Below are positions 1-7,972 of a DNA stretch of 43,826 bases, in pieces (position 1 is the first letter of the stretch; each line of letters opens with the position of its first letter). Source of the DNA: Acidobacteriota bacterium (GTDB lineage Bacteria > Acidobacteriota > Thermoanaerobaculia > UBA5066); the NCBI GenBank assembly GCA_029567505.1, contig JAKPXO010000301.1:1-43826 (forward strand), in the 5' to 3' direction. Position numbers and translations under genes: made by a program. The notes beneath the pieces are model-generated. The model was not told where the DNA came from. It made no database searches and worked only from the letters and a program-made list of their open reading frames with translations.

Positions 1-1
1 C

Positions 2-157
2 GGTGCGTCCTCCCAGGAGCAGGCCATGACCGCCTGGTCGACGGGCTTCAAGGCCGTCCAGTCCGGCGTCACCGTCCAGTACAACTCCGTCGGCTCCGGC
101 TCGGGCCGCAAGAACTTCCTCGCCGGCCAGGTCGCCTTCGCCGGCTCGGACGCCGCG
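2..157 (+). other. PstS-like phosphate-binding protein fragment, probable chimeric contig end
   Basis: The frame is open from base 2 and begins Gly-Ala-Ser-Ser-Gln-Glu-Gln-Ala-Met, continuing through a VGSGSGRKNF segment to AFAGSDAA. From memory this matches the N-terminal part of the mature periplasmic phosphate-binding protein PstS, most like actinobacterial forms, where GASSQ and FAGSDA are conserved. At about base 157 the resemblance stops abruptly and the frame runs into an unrelated PEP carboxylase. Both an internal start and a signal peptide are lacking. The simplest reading is an assembly chimera at the contig end; a real recombination junction is the alternative. Confidence 0.6.
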
Positions 158-2506
158 CGCTACGGGACGTGGCAGCGGCTCTCCTACGGCTCCAAGGACG
201 TCAAGGAGCTGACCGTCTTCATCGACCGCGTGAAGGCGAGGATCGAGGCGCAGGGGAAGCTCGGGTCGAGCGCCCCGGCGGCGCGGGCCGCGGCGACGCC
301 GCTCGCGGCCGTCTGGGAGAGCGTCTGCACGCCTTCGGGCTACGACGCGCTCGACGGTCTCGATGCGGAGAGGTTCGCGAAGGCGCGGGAAGCGTTCCTG
401 AAGGCCCCGCGCCACGAGGAGCTCCGTCTCACGGGGACGAAGCACCCCGACTCGACGGCGCACCGCGCCGAGCAGCTCGACCGCGCCCTCCGTGCCGCGC
501 CGGCCGGCCCCGACCGCGCGAAGCTCGCGCTCAAGCACCTCGAGTGGAACCCGCTCGTCGCCGCGCGCCTCGAGTACGAGGAGACGGTCGCCGACCTCCT
601 CGGTCCGTGCAGCGAGGCCCTCCTCGACTTCGAGGGGCGGCAGATCAGCCCCGAATGGCTCGACCTCCCGGAGAAGGTCGTCCTCGCGCTCCTCCGGCTC
701 GGGGTCGTCCCGGGGGAGGACCGGCACCTCCTCTTCCGGGTCCCGAACCCGTTCATCGAGCAGGACGAGGAGAAGATCGTCCGGATCCTCGCCTCCGTCG
801 CGAGGGCGAACGCCCTCTTCCACCTCGCCTGCGAGAAGGTCGGGGTGGCGCCTTCGCAGAACGCGATCCCCGAGCTGACGGTCCCGCAGGTCAACTCGAT
901 CGCCGAGATCGGCGCCGTCGTGAAGATCGGGACGCTCTACCGCGCCGCGATCGCGGGCCTCTTCGCCGACGACGGGCACGGCGACACCTTCCTCCGCGGG
1001 CGGATCCCGGAGGCGCGCCGGGGAGAGATGGCCGCGAAGCTCGATTGGGTCCGGCTCGTCCCGCTCTGCGAGAACGTCGGCGCCCTCGCACGCCTCCCCG
1101 AGTTCCTCGAGGCGTTCTACGTTTCCCTCGAGAGGGGGCGCGCTCTCCCCGACGTCCCGACGGCCGCCGTCTTCCGGACGCGCTGGGACCGCGACGAGGC
1201 GGTCGTCCGTGTCTTCGTCGCCATGTCCGACACCGCCGAGCAGAGCGGAAAGGTCGCGACCGACGCGGCCGTCACGCTCGCGCTCGCCGGGCGCGAGGAG
1301 GCCGAGAAGAGGCTCGCCACTCTCGCTGGGAAGGCCGGCGAGCCGGCGCCGCGCGTCACGTTCCTGATCGGCGCGGGTCGCGCCGGATTCCGCGGCGGCT
1401 TCGACCCCGGCCACCCGGGGGTGATCCGGCAGTTCGCGCGGGCCGACGGCGTCACGATGCAAGGCATCCGCGCCGACGACCCGCCCGCCGCCGAGCGCCT
1501 CGCCGCCGCCTTCCGCGCCGCCGTCGCCTCGCCCGCGCCGTCGCCCGCGATGACCGCCACGGACCGGGACGCCTTCGGCAAGCTCCTCGAGGCGGGCGTG
1601 AAGGCCCACACCGAGACCCTGCTGAGGATCGCGCCGCTCCTCGCGCCGTTCGGCGGCCTCGTGCCGCAGACGCGCGTGCGGATCCGCGCGACCGGCTCGG
1701 TCAGCTACGGCCGCTCGATCCCGACCTACCCGGAGGAGTGGGGCGGCGGGACGACCCTCCCCGACAACCGTGACCTGCGCGACGCCTGGCCCGAGGGGGT
1801 CACCCTCCCGCGCGCGATCGTCTACAACCTCGGGTCGACGACGCTCGGCCTCCCGGCCGTCACGAGCGACCTCGCCGTCCTCGACCGGCGCGGCGCCGTC
1901 CTCCTCGAGCGGCACGTCCCCGGCTACCGCGAGATCGTCGCGAGCGAGCTGCCGTTCTTCGTGCGGGACGCGGCCGGGCTCGTCTTCGGCCGGAAGCTCG
2001 CCGAGACGACCGCGCGCCGGTGCCTGCGGGCCGCGGCGGCGCTCTGGGTCGACGCGCGGACGCGCGAGGACCTCGTGATGCCGACCTGCCTCTTCGCCAT
2101 GGAGTACCTCCGGTGGCTCGCGGAGGACTCGGAGAGCTGGGACGAGACGAAGGAGCACGAGAGCCGGACGACGCGCGCGGAGGAGCTGATCCGCGAGACC
2201 TCGAGCGCCGCCTTCTCGGCGCTCTGCGCCGAGAGGCCGGGCGAACGCTGGCCGGCCCTCCAGGGATTCGTCGACGCCGAGGACGCGACGCGCCTCCTCC
2301 TCGCCCGCGAGCTCCTGCTCGAGGAGAAGAGGGAGTTCGTCGACCTCCGAATCGAGGGGTGGCTCCGGACGCTTCCCGAAGCGCTCGCCCGGGAGCTGCG
2401 CCGCGAGTGGGCGCGGCTGCGCGAGCTCGGCAAGGACGACCTCGAGCTCGACGCCATCGAGCGGCTCGTGGCTCTCGAGACGCTGCGCGGGAGCCGCGGG
2501 GCCTGA
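2..2506 (+). CDS. ppcA: Archaeal-type phosphoenolpyruvate carboxylase (PEPcase_2), chimeric 5' end
   Basis: The enzyme carboxylates PEP with bicarbonate to oxaloacetate in the cytosol, an anaplerotic step. Residues are counted from the Met at base 26. Motifs match the order in archaeal PEPC as I recall it: THPD-like TKHPDS (138-143), DFEGR (201-205), RVPNP (238-242), an LVPLCE segment (344-349), VFVAMSD (396-402), IGAGRAGFRGG (448-458), YGRSI (561-565) and VTLPRAI (592-598). The classical bacterial PEPC signatures are absent. It is long (about 780 aa beyond the junction, against about 500 for archaeal enzymes), with an insert of about 26 residues between YGRSI and VTLPRAI and a C-terminal extension. 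The first ~44 residues belong to a PstS-like fragment, so the true start is not in this window. Residues 45-130 are unassigned. Confidence 0.75.
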   Translation, partial: GASSQEQAMTAWSTGFKAVQSGVTVQYNSVGSGSGRKNFLAGQVAFAGSDAARYGTWQRLSYGSKDVKELTVFIDRVKARIEAQGKLGSSAPAARAAATPLAAVWESVCTPSGYDALDGLDAERFAKAREAFLKAPRHEELRLTGTKHPDSTAHRAEQLDRALRAAPAGPDRAKLALKHLEWNPLVAARLEYEETVADLLGPCSEALLDFEGRQISPEWLDLPEKVVLALLRLGVVPGEDRHLLFRVPNPFIEQDEEKIVRILASVARANALFHLACEKVGVAPSQNAIPELTVPQVNSIAEIGAVVKIGTLYRAAIAGLFADDGHGDTFLRGRIPEARRGEMAAKLDWVRLVPLCENVGALARLPEFLEAFYVSLERGRALPDVPTAAVFRTRWDRDEAVVRVFVAMSDTAEQSGKVATDAAVTLALAGREEAEKRLATLAGKAGEPAPRVTFLIGAGRAGFRGGFDPGHPGVIRQFARADGVTMQGIRADDPPAAERLAAAFRAAVASPAPSPAMTATDRDAFGKLLEAGVKAHTETLLRIAPLLAPFGGLVPQTRVRIRATGSVSYGRSIPTYPEEWGGGTTLPDNRDLRDAWPEGVTLPRAIVYNLGSTTLGLPAVTSDLAVLDRRGAVLLERHVPGYREIVASELPFFVRDAAGLVFGRKLAETTARRCLRAAAALWVDARTREDLVMPTCLFAMEYLRWLAEDSESWDETKEHESRTTRAEELIRETSSAAFSALCAERPGERWPALQGFVDAEDATRLLLARELLLEEKREFVDLRIEGWLRTLPEALARELRREWARLRELGKDDLELDAIERLVALETLRGSRGA

Positions 2507-2556
2507 CCGCAGGGGGGAGACGTCCTTTCCGCCCTCGTCCGCGGGAGGCAGGTATC

Positions 2557-2584
2557 CTCTCGCGCCCGCGGCGCGCCGCGAGAG
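2557..2584 (+). promoter_or_regulatory. Leader hairpin directly upstream of a ribosome binding site
   Basis: An 8-bp inverted repeat (CTCTCGCG at 2557-2564, CGCGAGAG at 2577-2584) with a 12-nt GC-rich loop ends three bases before the GGGAGG Shine-Dalgarno (2587-2592) of the gene starting at 2599. It could be a weak terminator of the upstream gene or an RBS-proximal leader structure. A similar arrangement precedes the PAS gene at 4913. Confidence 0.35.
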
Positions 2585-2598
2585 AGGGAGGCGGCCCG

Positions 2599-3660
2599 TT
2601 GCGCCGGCGCTGGGAAAAGAGGCTCGGGAGTCTCGCGCGATTCGCGGCGCGCCATCAGGCCGTCTTCTGGACGCTGCATTCCCTCTGGGCCCTCGGCTGG
2701 GGCGTCGCCTTCGTGATCGTGGGGCGGGAGCGGCCGGAGCTGCTGCGCTGGGGGCTCGTCTCGATCGGCGCCGTCTGGGGGAGCAGCCTCGCGCTCCCCG
2801 CTCTCCTCTCCGCCGGCTGGCTCGCCGCGGAGCGAAAAAGGCCGGCGCGCCGGCTCGTCCTCTGGGCCCAGAAGTGGCTCCTGCAGGGGCTCGCGTTCTT
2901 CCTCCTGCCGCTCTATCACCGAAGCGCGCTCTACACGCCAGGACAGACGGCCTTCATGGCGCTCCTCGCCGCCGCCGCCCTCGCGGCGACGATCGACGTC
3001 GTCTACGACGACGTCGTGGCGCCCCGGCGACCGCTGCACGGGGCGCTCCTCGCCTTCATCGCGTTCGCGACCGTCAACGTGACGCTCCCGATGATCTGGC
3101 GGACGGGCGGCCTCTGGAGCCTCGGGGCGAGCGGACTCCTCGCCACGGCCATCTTCGTCTCCTTCGTCGCCTCGTCCGGAAGGGACCGAAGGCTCGGACG
3201 CGCGGCGCTCGTCGGAGCCCTCTTCCTCGCACTCGTCACACTCGGTCGCCCCGCCGTCCCGCCCGCCCCGCTGCGGCTCGTGAGCGCCCGCGTCGGCCGC
3301 GCACTCGCTCCGAACGGCCTCGACGTCGCCTCGCCCCTCCCGTCGCTCCCCGCGGGGCCGGGCGGCCCCCTCGTCGCCGTCGCTGCCGTCTTCGCCCCCG
3401 CGGGCCTCGACGAAGGGGTCCGCCACGTCTGGGCGCTCGACGGCCGGGTCTTCTTCCGGTCTCGCGTCATCGGGATCACCGGCGGCCGGCGGGAAGGGTT
3501 CCGCTCTCGTTCGGGGGTGACGGTCGGCCGGCTCGCGCCCGGGCAGCGTCTCCGGCTCGACGTGGAGACGGCGCACGGGCAGCTCGTCGGCAGGGTCGAG
3601 CTCGTCGTGACGGGCGCGCCTCCTCGAGACCAGCCGTCGAGCGGAGCGAAGCCTCTATGA
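2599..3660 (+). CDS. DUF5924-type polytopic membrane protein with C-terminal DUF2914 domain
   Basis: A 353-aa inner-membrane protein of unknown function. About seven hydrophobic segments lie at residues 22-41, 52-74, 91-105, 117-133, 148-166, 174-192 and 201-217, followed by a soluble, probably periplasmic, beta-rich domain at about 255-337. That domain has an H-x-W (276-278), a Asp-Gly and a closing G-x-L-V-G-x-V-E-L-V, the pattern I associate with DUF2914; the arrangement resembles DUF5924 proteins. TTG at 2599 was chosen because GGGAGG lies 6 nt upstream and the residues before it are antisense-like low-complexity sequence. The gene follows the PEP carboxylase by 92 bp and precedes an SRPBCC gene by 10 bp. 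Family naming is from memory. Confidence 0.7.
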   Translation: MRRRWEKRLGSLARFAARHQAVFWTLHSLWALGWGVAFVIVGRERPELLRWGLVSIGAVWGSSLALPALLSAGWLAAERKRPARRLVLWAQKWLLQGLAFFLLPLYHRSALYTPGQTAFMALLAAAALAATIDVVYDDVVAPRRPLHGALLAFIAFATVNVTLPMIWRTGGLWSLGASGLLATAIFVSFVASSGRDRRLGRAALVGALFLALVTLGRPAVPPAPLRLVSARVGRALAPNGLDVASPLPSLPAGPGGPLVAVAAVFAPAGLDEGVRHVWALDGRVFFRSRVIGITGGRREGFRSRSGVTVGRLAPGQRLRLDVETAHGQLVGRVELVVTGAPPRDQPSSGAKPL

Positions 3661-3670
3661 TCCCGTGCCG

Positions 3671-4126
3671 ATGAGGTCCGTCTCCCGCGACATCGTGCTG
3701 AACGCGTCTCCCGATCGCGTCTTCACGGCCTTCACCGACGTCCCGGAGGTCCTCGCGTGGCTCGCCGACGCGGCGGTCATCGGTCCGCGCGTCGGCGGGA
3801 ACTGGGCCCTCGGCTGGTACGCCGACGAGGACTCCGAGGACGGCTACCACGTCTTCGGGACGTTCGAGGTCTTCGAGCCGTCGAGCCGCCTGGTCGTGAA
3901 GGACCTCCGCTTCTCCACCCCGGAGGGCGAGCCGCTCGAGGGGATGCGACTCTCGATCGAGATCGCCTCGGAGAACGGCGCGACGCGCGTCTCGCTGCGG
4001 CACGAGGGTGTCGGCGAGGGAGCCTCGTGGGACGGCTACGCCGCCGAGCTCGGACCGAGCTGGGAACGCTCCCTCGCGGATCTCCGCGGCTGGCTCGAGG
4101 AGGGGCGAAAGCTCCCCGGACGCTGA
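3671..4126 (+). CDS. SRPBCC (AHSA1-like) domain protein
   Basis: A small cytosolic protein of 151 aa made of a single START/Bet v1-like fold. Typical features are the opening S-R-x-I-x-L-x-A-S-P-D-R-V-F helix entry, a G-G-x-W strand, a central G-T-F-E-V-x-E-P segment and a C-terminal helix W-x-x-S-L-x-x-L-R-x-x-L. AHSA1-like proteins bind hydrophobic ligands or act in stress response; no ligand can be inferred here. It begins 10 bp after the DUF5924 gene, so the two are probably co-transcribed. ATG at 3671 is preferred, but GTG at 3665 in the same frame is possible; neither has a clear Shine-Dalgarno. Confidence 0.75.
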   Translation: MRSVSRDIVLNASPDRVFTAFTDVPEVLAWLADAAVIGPRVGGNWALGWYADEDSEDGYHVFGTFEVFEPSSRLVVKDLRFSTPEGEPLEGMRLSIEIASENGATRVSLRHEGVGEGASWDGYAAELGPSWERSLADLRGWLEEGRKLPGR

Positions 4127-4190
4127 GCGGGGGCGGTACACCCCCATCGTGCTGCTAAGGTACCGGCATCACGAACCCAGGAGGTCTTCC

Positions 4191-4835
4191 ATGAGAGCTG
4201 CCCGTGTCGTCCTCGTCGTCGCGGCCTTCGCCGCCGCCTGTGGTCCGCAGGCGAAGAAGCCGGAAGCTCCCGAGGCGCCCGCCCCCGCGCCCCAGGTGGG
4301 GGAAGGGGCCGCGCCGGCGGCACGGTCCGAGGCCGCCTCGGATCCCTGCGCGGTCCTCCGCGCGCCGATGACGCGGCACGACGCGGCTGGGTCGCCGCTC
4401 GCCTTCTCGTTCGAGATGCCGGAGGGATTCGTCCCGAAGGACTTCTCAAAGGGGGAGACCGTGAACGTCGACGTGACCCGAGACCTCGACGGAGACCGGG
4501 ACGACGAGTACGTCCTCCGGCTCGCCTACTCCACGAAGCCGGTCGCCGCCCCGGAGAAGCTCGTCGAGGTCTGGAGGAAGCTGCCGATGACCGTGAAGGT
4601 CCTCGAGAAGAGCGTCGGCGGCCGGACGATGTACGTCCAGCGGACGAAGATGGGCGAGATGTCGGGCTTCGTCGTGCTCTACCCGATCGCCGGGAACGCG
4701 ACCGGCGCGTATTCGGTCCTCGGCGGCCTGACGGCCGCGCCGAAGCCGTGCCGCGACGAGGCGGCCGAGGTCCTCGAGCGGATGCTCCTGAGCTTCGAGC
4801 CGAACCCGAGCATCGGCCCGATCCCCCAGGGCTGA
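4191..4835 (+). CDS. Putative lipoprotein with Asp-rich DLDGDRDDE motif
   Basis: A 214-aa predicted lipoprotein. The N-terminus is a short signal peptide ending in the lipobox A-A-A-C, with lipidation at Cys17, followed by a Pro/Ala/Glu-rich linker of about 30 residues and a soluble domain. The domain contains DLDGDRDDE, resembling calcium-binding loops of dockerin or FG-GAP proteins, and a beta-rich region with two further Cys (in SDPCAV and PKPCRDE) that could pair. The ATG has a clear GGAGG 6 nt upstream, preceded by a TAAGG-like patch. I do not recognise a family, and the neighbours give no pathway. Outer-membrane or periplasmic location is inferred from the lipobox. Confidence 0.65.
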   Translation: MRAARVVLVVAAFAAACGPQAKKPEAPEAPAPAPQVGEGAAPAARSEAASDPCAVLRAPMTRHDAAGSPLAFSFEMPEGFVPKDFSKGETVNVDVTRDLDGDRDDEYVLRLAYSTKPVAAPEKLVEVWRKLPMTVKVLEKSVGGRTMYVQRTKMGEMSGFVVLYPIAGNATGAYSVLGGLTAAPKPCRDEAAEVLERMLLSFEPNPSIGPIPQG

Positions 4836-4860
4836 AGGACGCCTCGCGATTCCGTACCAT

Positions 4861-4902
4861 CTCTCCTCGCGCGTCGCGGAGGACGGCGGGGCGCGAGGAG
4901 AG
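4861..4902 (+). promoter_or_regulatory. 12-bp stem hairpin between lipoprotein and PAS genes, abutting the RBS
   Basis: CTCTCCTCGCGC (4861-4872) is perfectly complementary to 4891-4902, with an 18-nt loop. The 3' arm contains a GAGGAG and directly abuts the AGGAG (4903-4907) that serves the ATG at 4913. It could terminate the lipoprotein transcript, which ends 25 nt upstream, or control access to the ribosome binding site. There is no downstream T-tract. Confidence 0.4.
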
Positions 4903-4912
4903 AGGAGACGCC

Positions 4913-5254
4913 ATGGGCGACGGAGCCTGGGTGAAGGAGCTGAAGGTCGGGATCACGGTCTGCGATCGCGACGGGACCGCCCTCGAGATGAACGACCGGG
5001 CGGCCGAGACGTTTGCCGCGGACGGCGGGCGCGACCTCGTCGGGAAGAGCATCCTCGACTGCCATCCGCCGCGCGCGAGAGAGCTCTTCGAGGAGCTCCT
5101 CCGCACGGGCGGAACGAACGCCTACACGATCGAGAAGAACGGGGTGAAGAAGCTCATCTACCAGGCCCCCTGGTACGAGAACGGCATCTGCCGGGGAATC
5201 GTCGAGCTCTCGCTTCCGATCCCGTTCGACCTCCCCCACTTCGTCCGGAGCTGA
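4913..5254 (+). CDS. Small single-domain PAS protein
   Basis: A 113-aa cytosolic protein that is essentially one PAS fold: G-I-T-V-C-D-R-D-G-T-A-L-E-M-N-D-R-A at residues 14-31 is the standard PAS entry (strand, turn, then N-x-x-A helix), followed by G-K-S-I-L-D-C-H-P and a C-terminal strand series with Y-E-N-G and G-I-V-E-L. The C-H-P-P segment resembles stand-alone PAS domains of the DUF438 type. It could sense a small ligand or redox state, but no output domain or histidine kinase is next to it. The start has AGGAG 5 nt upstream, inside a purine-rich tract bordered by a hairpin arm. Confidence 0.7.
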   Translation: MGDGAWVKELKVGITVCDRDGTALEMNDRAAETFAADGGRDLVGKSILDCHPPRARELFEELLRTGGTNAYTIEKNGVKKLIYQAPWYENGICRGIVELSLPIPFDLPHFVRS

Positions 5255-5288
5255 AACCCGGGAGGGTCGACCCTCGACGATTAGGAGG

Positions 5289-5352
5289 AGGGGTCTGGTC
5301 TACACTCTACACTCTGCTCGACAGCAGAGTGTAGAGTGTAGACCAGACCCCT
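5289..5352. repeat. Perfect 30-bp inverted repeat (REP/BIME-like hairpin)
   Basis: Arms 5289-5318 and 5323-5352 are exact reverse complements with a 4-nt loop (CGAC). Each arm begins or ends in AGGGGTCTGGTC and contains a direct repeat of TACACTC. It lies between two convergent genes (stops at 5254 and 5371), so it may act as a bidirectional terminator, although flanking T-tracts are poor. Its AT-richer composition differs from the surroundings. Size and position resemble REP elements mobilised by REP-associated tyrosine transposases; no transposase is in the window. Confidence 0.8.
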
Positions 5353-5370
5353 GGCTCAGGGGGGGGCGGC

Positions 5371-6180
5371 TCAGGTGGCGGGGCGGTAGCTCGAGAACTC
5401 GAAGCGGAGCTCGCGACGGAACGGGAGGACCATCGCGGCCGTCGCCGTGATGAGGATCTCCTCGCGGCAGGGGGCCCAGAGGCCGGGAAGGACCTCGCGC
5501 GTCTCGTAGAGGAGACGCACGCCCTTGACCTCGAGGAGCGCCCCACCGAGGACCCGGACGGGCCGCGTCAGCCGCCCGTCGATCTTCCGGACCTGGATCT
5601 CCGCGACGTCGATCCAGGCCGTCCCCGCGAAGGCGTTCAGGACGCGGTCCCGGATCGTCCTCGCGACGAGCCCGGGCTTCGGCCGGAACGCGACGACGAA
5701 AGTCGGTCGGCCGTCGATCCGCTCCTCGCCCAGAAGCCGAAAGTCGAGGCGATGGTAGAGGTCGAGGAGCGGGACGCGGCCCGACAGGAGCTCCTCCTCG
5801 TCGGAACGCGCGCTCCCCGGCTCGAGCGCGGCGCGTTTCCGCTTCTCGTCCTGACGCCGCGCCTCCTCCCTCTCCGCCGACGTCGCCGCGCGGTCGTCGA
5901 CCTCGAGGAGCTCCCGGGCGGCGAGGCCGCGCCGGTCCATCACGACGACGTACCGTCTCCGCTCGGACGTCTTCCTCCGTCCCCCCGCGTCGAGCTCCGT
6001 CTCCACCTCGACGCGCTCGAGGGCGATCCGCCCCGCGGCCACCTCTCCCTCGCGCTGACGGGCGGCCGCCTCGAGGACGAGCGCGTCGACGTCCCAGGCG
6101 CGCGCCGGAAGGGCCCCCGCGAGGAGGATCGCGCCCGCCGCGAGCGGCGCGAGGAGGCGCCCGGAACGCGCGCCCGGCAC
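5371..6180 (-). CDS. Periplasmic LolA-like beta-rich protein
   Basis: A 269-aa exported protein. Residues 1-30 form a signal peptide (Arg-containing start, hydrophobic core A-P-L-A-A-G-A-I-L-L-A-G, cleavage after A-R-A). The mature part has an Arg/Glu-rich helical region and then alternating strands (L-D-F-R-L-L-G-E-E, G-R-P-T-F-V-V-A-F, A-W-I-D-V, V-K-G-V-R-L-L-Y-E) typical of LolA/LppX-like folds found as outer-membrane lipoprotein-sorting-like proteins. The fold call is inference. GTG at 6180 lies 5 nt after the stop of the halogenase-like gene, so the pair is probably translationally coupled. No lipobox is present. Confidence 0.55.
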   Translation of the reverse strand: MPGARSGRLLAPLAAGAILLAGALPARAWDVDALVLEAAARQREGEVAAGRIALERVEVETELDAGGRRKTSERRRYVVVMDRRGLAARELLEVDDRAATSAEREEARRQDEKRKRAALEPGSARSDEEELLSGRVPLLDLYHRLDFRLLGEERIDGRPTFVVAFRPKPGLVARTIRDRVLNAFAGTAWIDVAEIQVRKIDGRLTRPVRVLGGALLEVKGVRLLYETREVLPGLWAPCREEILITATAAMVLPFRRELRFEFSSYRPAT

Positions 6181-6185
6181 GCCCG

Positions 6186-7820
6186 TCAGCCTCGCGCCGG
6201 CGCCTCGGCGCTGGCCTCCTCCGCCGGCCGGGGCGGGAGGACCGGCTGCGGCCCTTCGAGCGGCCGCGGCTTCCAGACGTACGTCAGCGCGTTCGCGAGC
6301 TCGGCCTTCCACCAGCGGATGAGTCCGTGCCACAGCATCACGTGGGCGGAGCTCCGGAGCGAGAACCCGACGAAGCCGGGGCGGCGCCCGGCGTTGTGGT
6401 TCCCGTAGATCCCGAGCGCCTTCTTCCGTTTCGCGATCGAGACGAGGCGCTGCTGGTAGAAGCGCATCGGGACGAGGCCGACCTCGGCGCCGTCGCCGTA
6501 GTACGGCGGGATCCCGAGGCGGCCGGCCGATTCGGTGTAGACGGGCTGGACCGCGACGAGGTAATAGAGAGCCGTGTCCATCAGGAACGCCGTCGTCATC
6601 GTGTCGTAATCGCCCATCAGGTGGTACTTGTCGCGGTAGATCGCCTCGTAGAAGTACTCGAAGAACCGCGCGTACTTTCGGTTGTGGTCCTCGTACTCCT
6701 TCGCCATCTCCTCGCGCGGGGCCCCCGCGAGCGCCTTGAGGATCAGCTCGACCCGCATGTGGACCGAGAAGCTCATCTGGTCGAGCCCGGGCGAGTAGAA
6801 CGGGTCGAGGAAGCCGCCCGCGTCGCCGACACAGGTCCAGCCGTGGTCGATGAAGCGGTCGAGGAAGTACGGGAGTGTGCCGTAGTAGCGGCAGTCCCCC
6901 TCGACCGGCTCGGCGTTCTCGAGCATCTCGCGCGTCAGCGGGTTCGCGGAGAGGACGCTCGTCAGCTTCTCGAGCGGTGTCGACCCCTCGGGGCGGACGA
7001 GCCGCGTGTCCCAGACGAGCCCGACGCTCGTCTCGCCACCGCGGAGAGGGATGAACCAGACCCAGTAGCCCCAGCCGGTGAAGTGGTTCGTGGCGAGCCT
7101 TCGGGAGGCGACGACGCTTCGGACGAAGGGATCGGCCGGGTCGGTACCGACGACCTCCTTGCCGTCGAGGTCCTTGACGCCGCGGTAGCGGACCCAGATC
7201 GAAGAGGTCGGGTGGCCCTCGACCGGCCGGATGCCGCCCCGCTTGCGCGCGAGGAGCGCCTGGCGCCCGGAGGCGTCGACGACCCACTTCGCGCGGACCG
7301 TCACGCGCGTCCCGTCGGCCTTCTCCACCGTGACCGAGCTTCCCGCTTCCCCGCCCAGCGAAACGTCGACGACCCGGGCGGGCCGCCAGACCTCGCTCCC
7401 CTCCTCGGCGGCGAGCTTCAGGACGTGCTCGTCGAGGACGGCCCGGTCGAGCTGGAACCCGGGAGTCCGCGCGAGCTGCGTGGGACCGACCTCGGACGCC
7501 TCGCGCAGACAGGTGACCTTCTCGTTGTGGAACCAGTAGCGGAAGGCCTGCTTCGGCAGGTGCTCGCGAGAGAGATGGTCGTAGAGCTTCAGGACGCGCG
7601 TGAGGAAGTAGGCGGAGATCTCGACGGTCGACTCCCCCACCTTCCAGTCGAACGCGTCCGACTTCTCCACGACGAGGACGCGGAGACCCGGCCTGCGGCG
7701 GCGGAGGAGGATCGCGGTCGAAGCGCCGGCGATCGCGCCCCCGATCACGACGACGTCGAACTCGCCCGGAACGGGCGAAGAGACCTGTCCCACTTGCGGA
7801 ACCTTTTCCGTCCGATTCAT
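6186..7820 (-). CDS. FAD-dependent halogenase-like / FAD oxidoreductase (PF04820-like)
   Basis: A 544-aa flavoprotein. A Rossmann dinucleotide site G-G-A-I-A-G-A (27-33) follows strand V-V-V-I and ends at V-V-E-K. K-V-G-E-S-T (60-65) corresponds to the halogenase K-V-G-E-S motif, and W-V-W-F-I-P (253-258) to the W-x-W-x-I-P signature. G-D-A-G-G-F-L-D-P-F-Y-S-P-G matches the second FAD-binding block. These families chlorinate or brominate aromatic substrates, but relatives also act as reductases or hydroxylases, so the substrate cannot be named. No flavin reductase or biosynthetic cluster is adjacent. The gene is divergent from the TPR gene across 152 bp, and a LolA-like protein follows it at 5 nt. 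Confidence 0.7.
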   Translation of the reverse strand: MNRTEKVPQVGQVSSPVPGEFDVVVIGGAIAGASTAILLRRRRPGLRVLVVEKSDAFDWKVGESTVEISAYFLTRVLKLYDHLSREHLPKQAFRYWFHNEKVTCLREASEVGPTQLARTPGFQLDRAVLDEHVLKLAAEEGSEVWRPARVVDVSLGGEAGSSVTVEKADGTRVTVRAKWVVDASGRQALLARKRGGIRPVEGHPTSSIWVRYRGVKDLDGKEVVGTDPADPFVRSVVASRRLATNHFTGWGYWVWFIPLRGGETSVGLVWDTRLVRPEGSTPLEKLTSVLSANPLTREMLENAEPVEGDCRYYGTLPYFLDRFIDHGWTCVGDAGGFLDPFYSPGLDQMSFSVHMRVELILKALAGAPREEMAKEYEDHNRKYARFFEYFYEAIYRDKYHLMGDYDTMTTAFLMDTALYYLVAVQPVYTESAGRLGIPPYYGDGAEVGLVPMRFYQQRLVSIAKRKKALGIYGNHNAGRRPGFVGFSLRSSAHVMLWHGLIRWWKAELANALTYVWKPRPLEGPQPVLPPRPAEEASAEAPARG

Positions 7821-7972
7821 GGGCGGATGATATTGAATGGGGGCCGCACCCCACGAAGGATGTCGAACCGGCTACGCTGCAAGCACTTGCGCCGAACGAA
7901 GCCGGGCCAGACCGATCGGGTCGGGGGCCTCGTTCGGGAAACACCGTCCCCGCCGCTCCGTATCCAGCGAGT

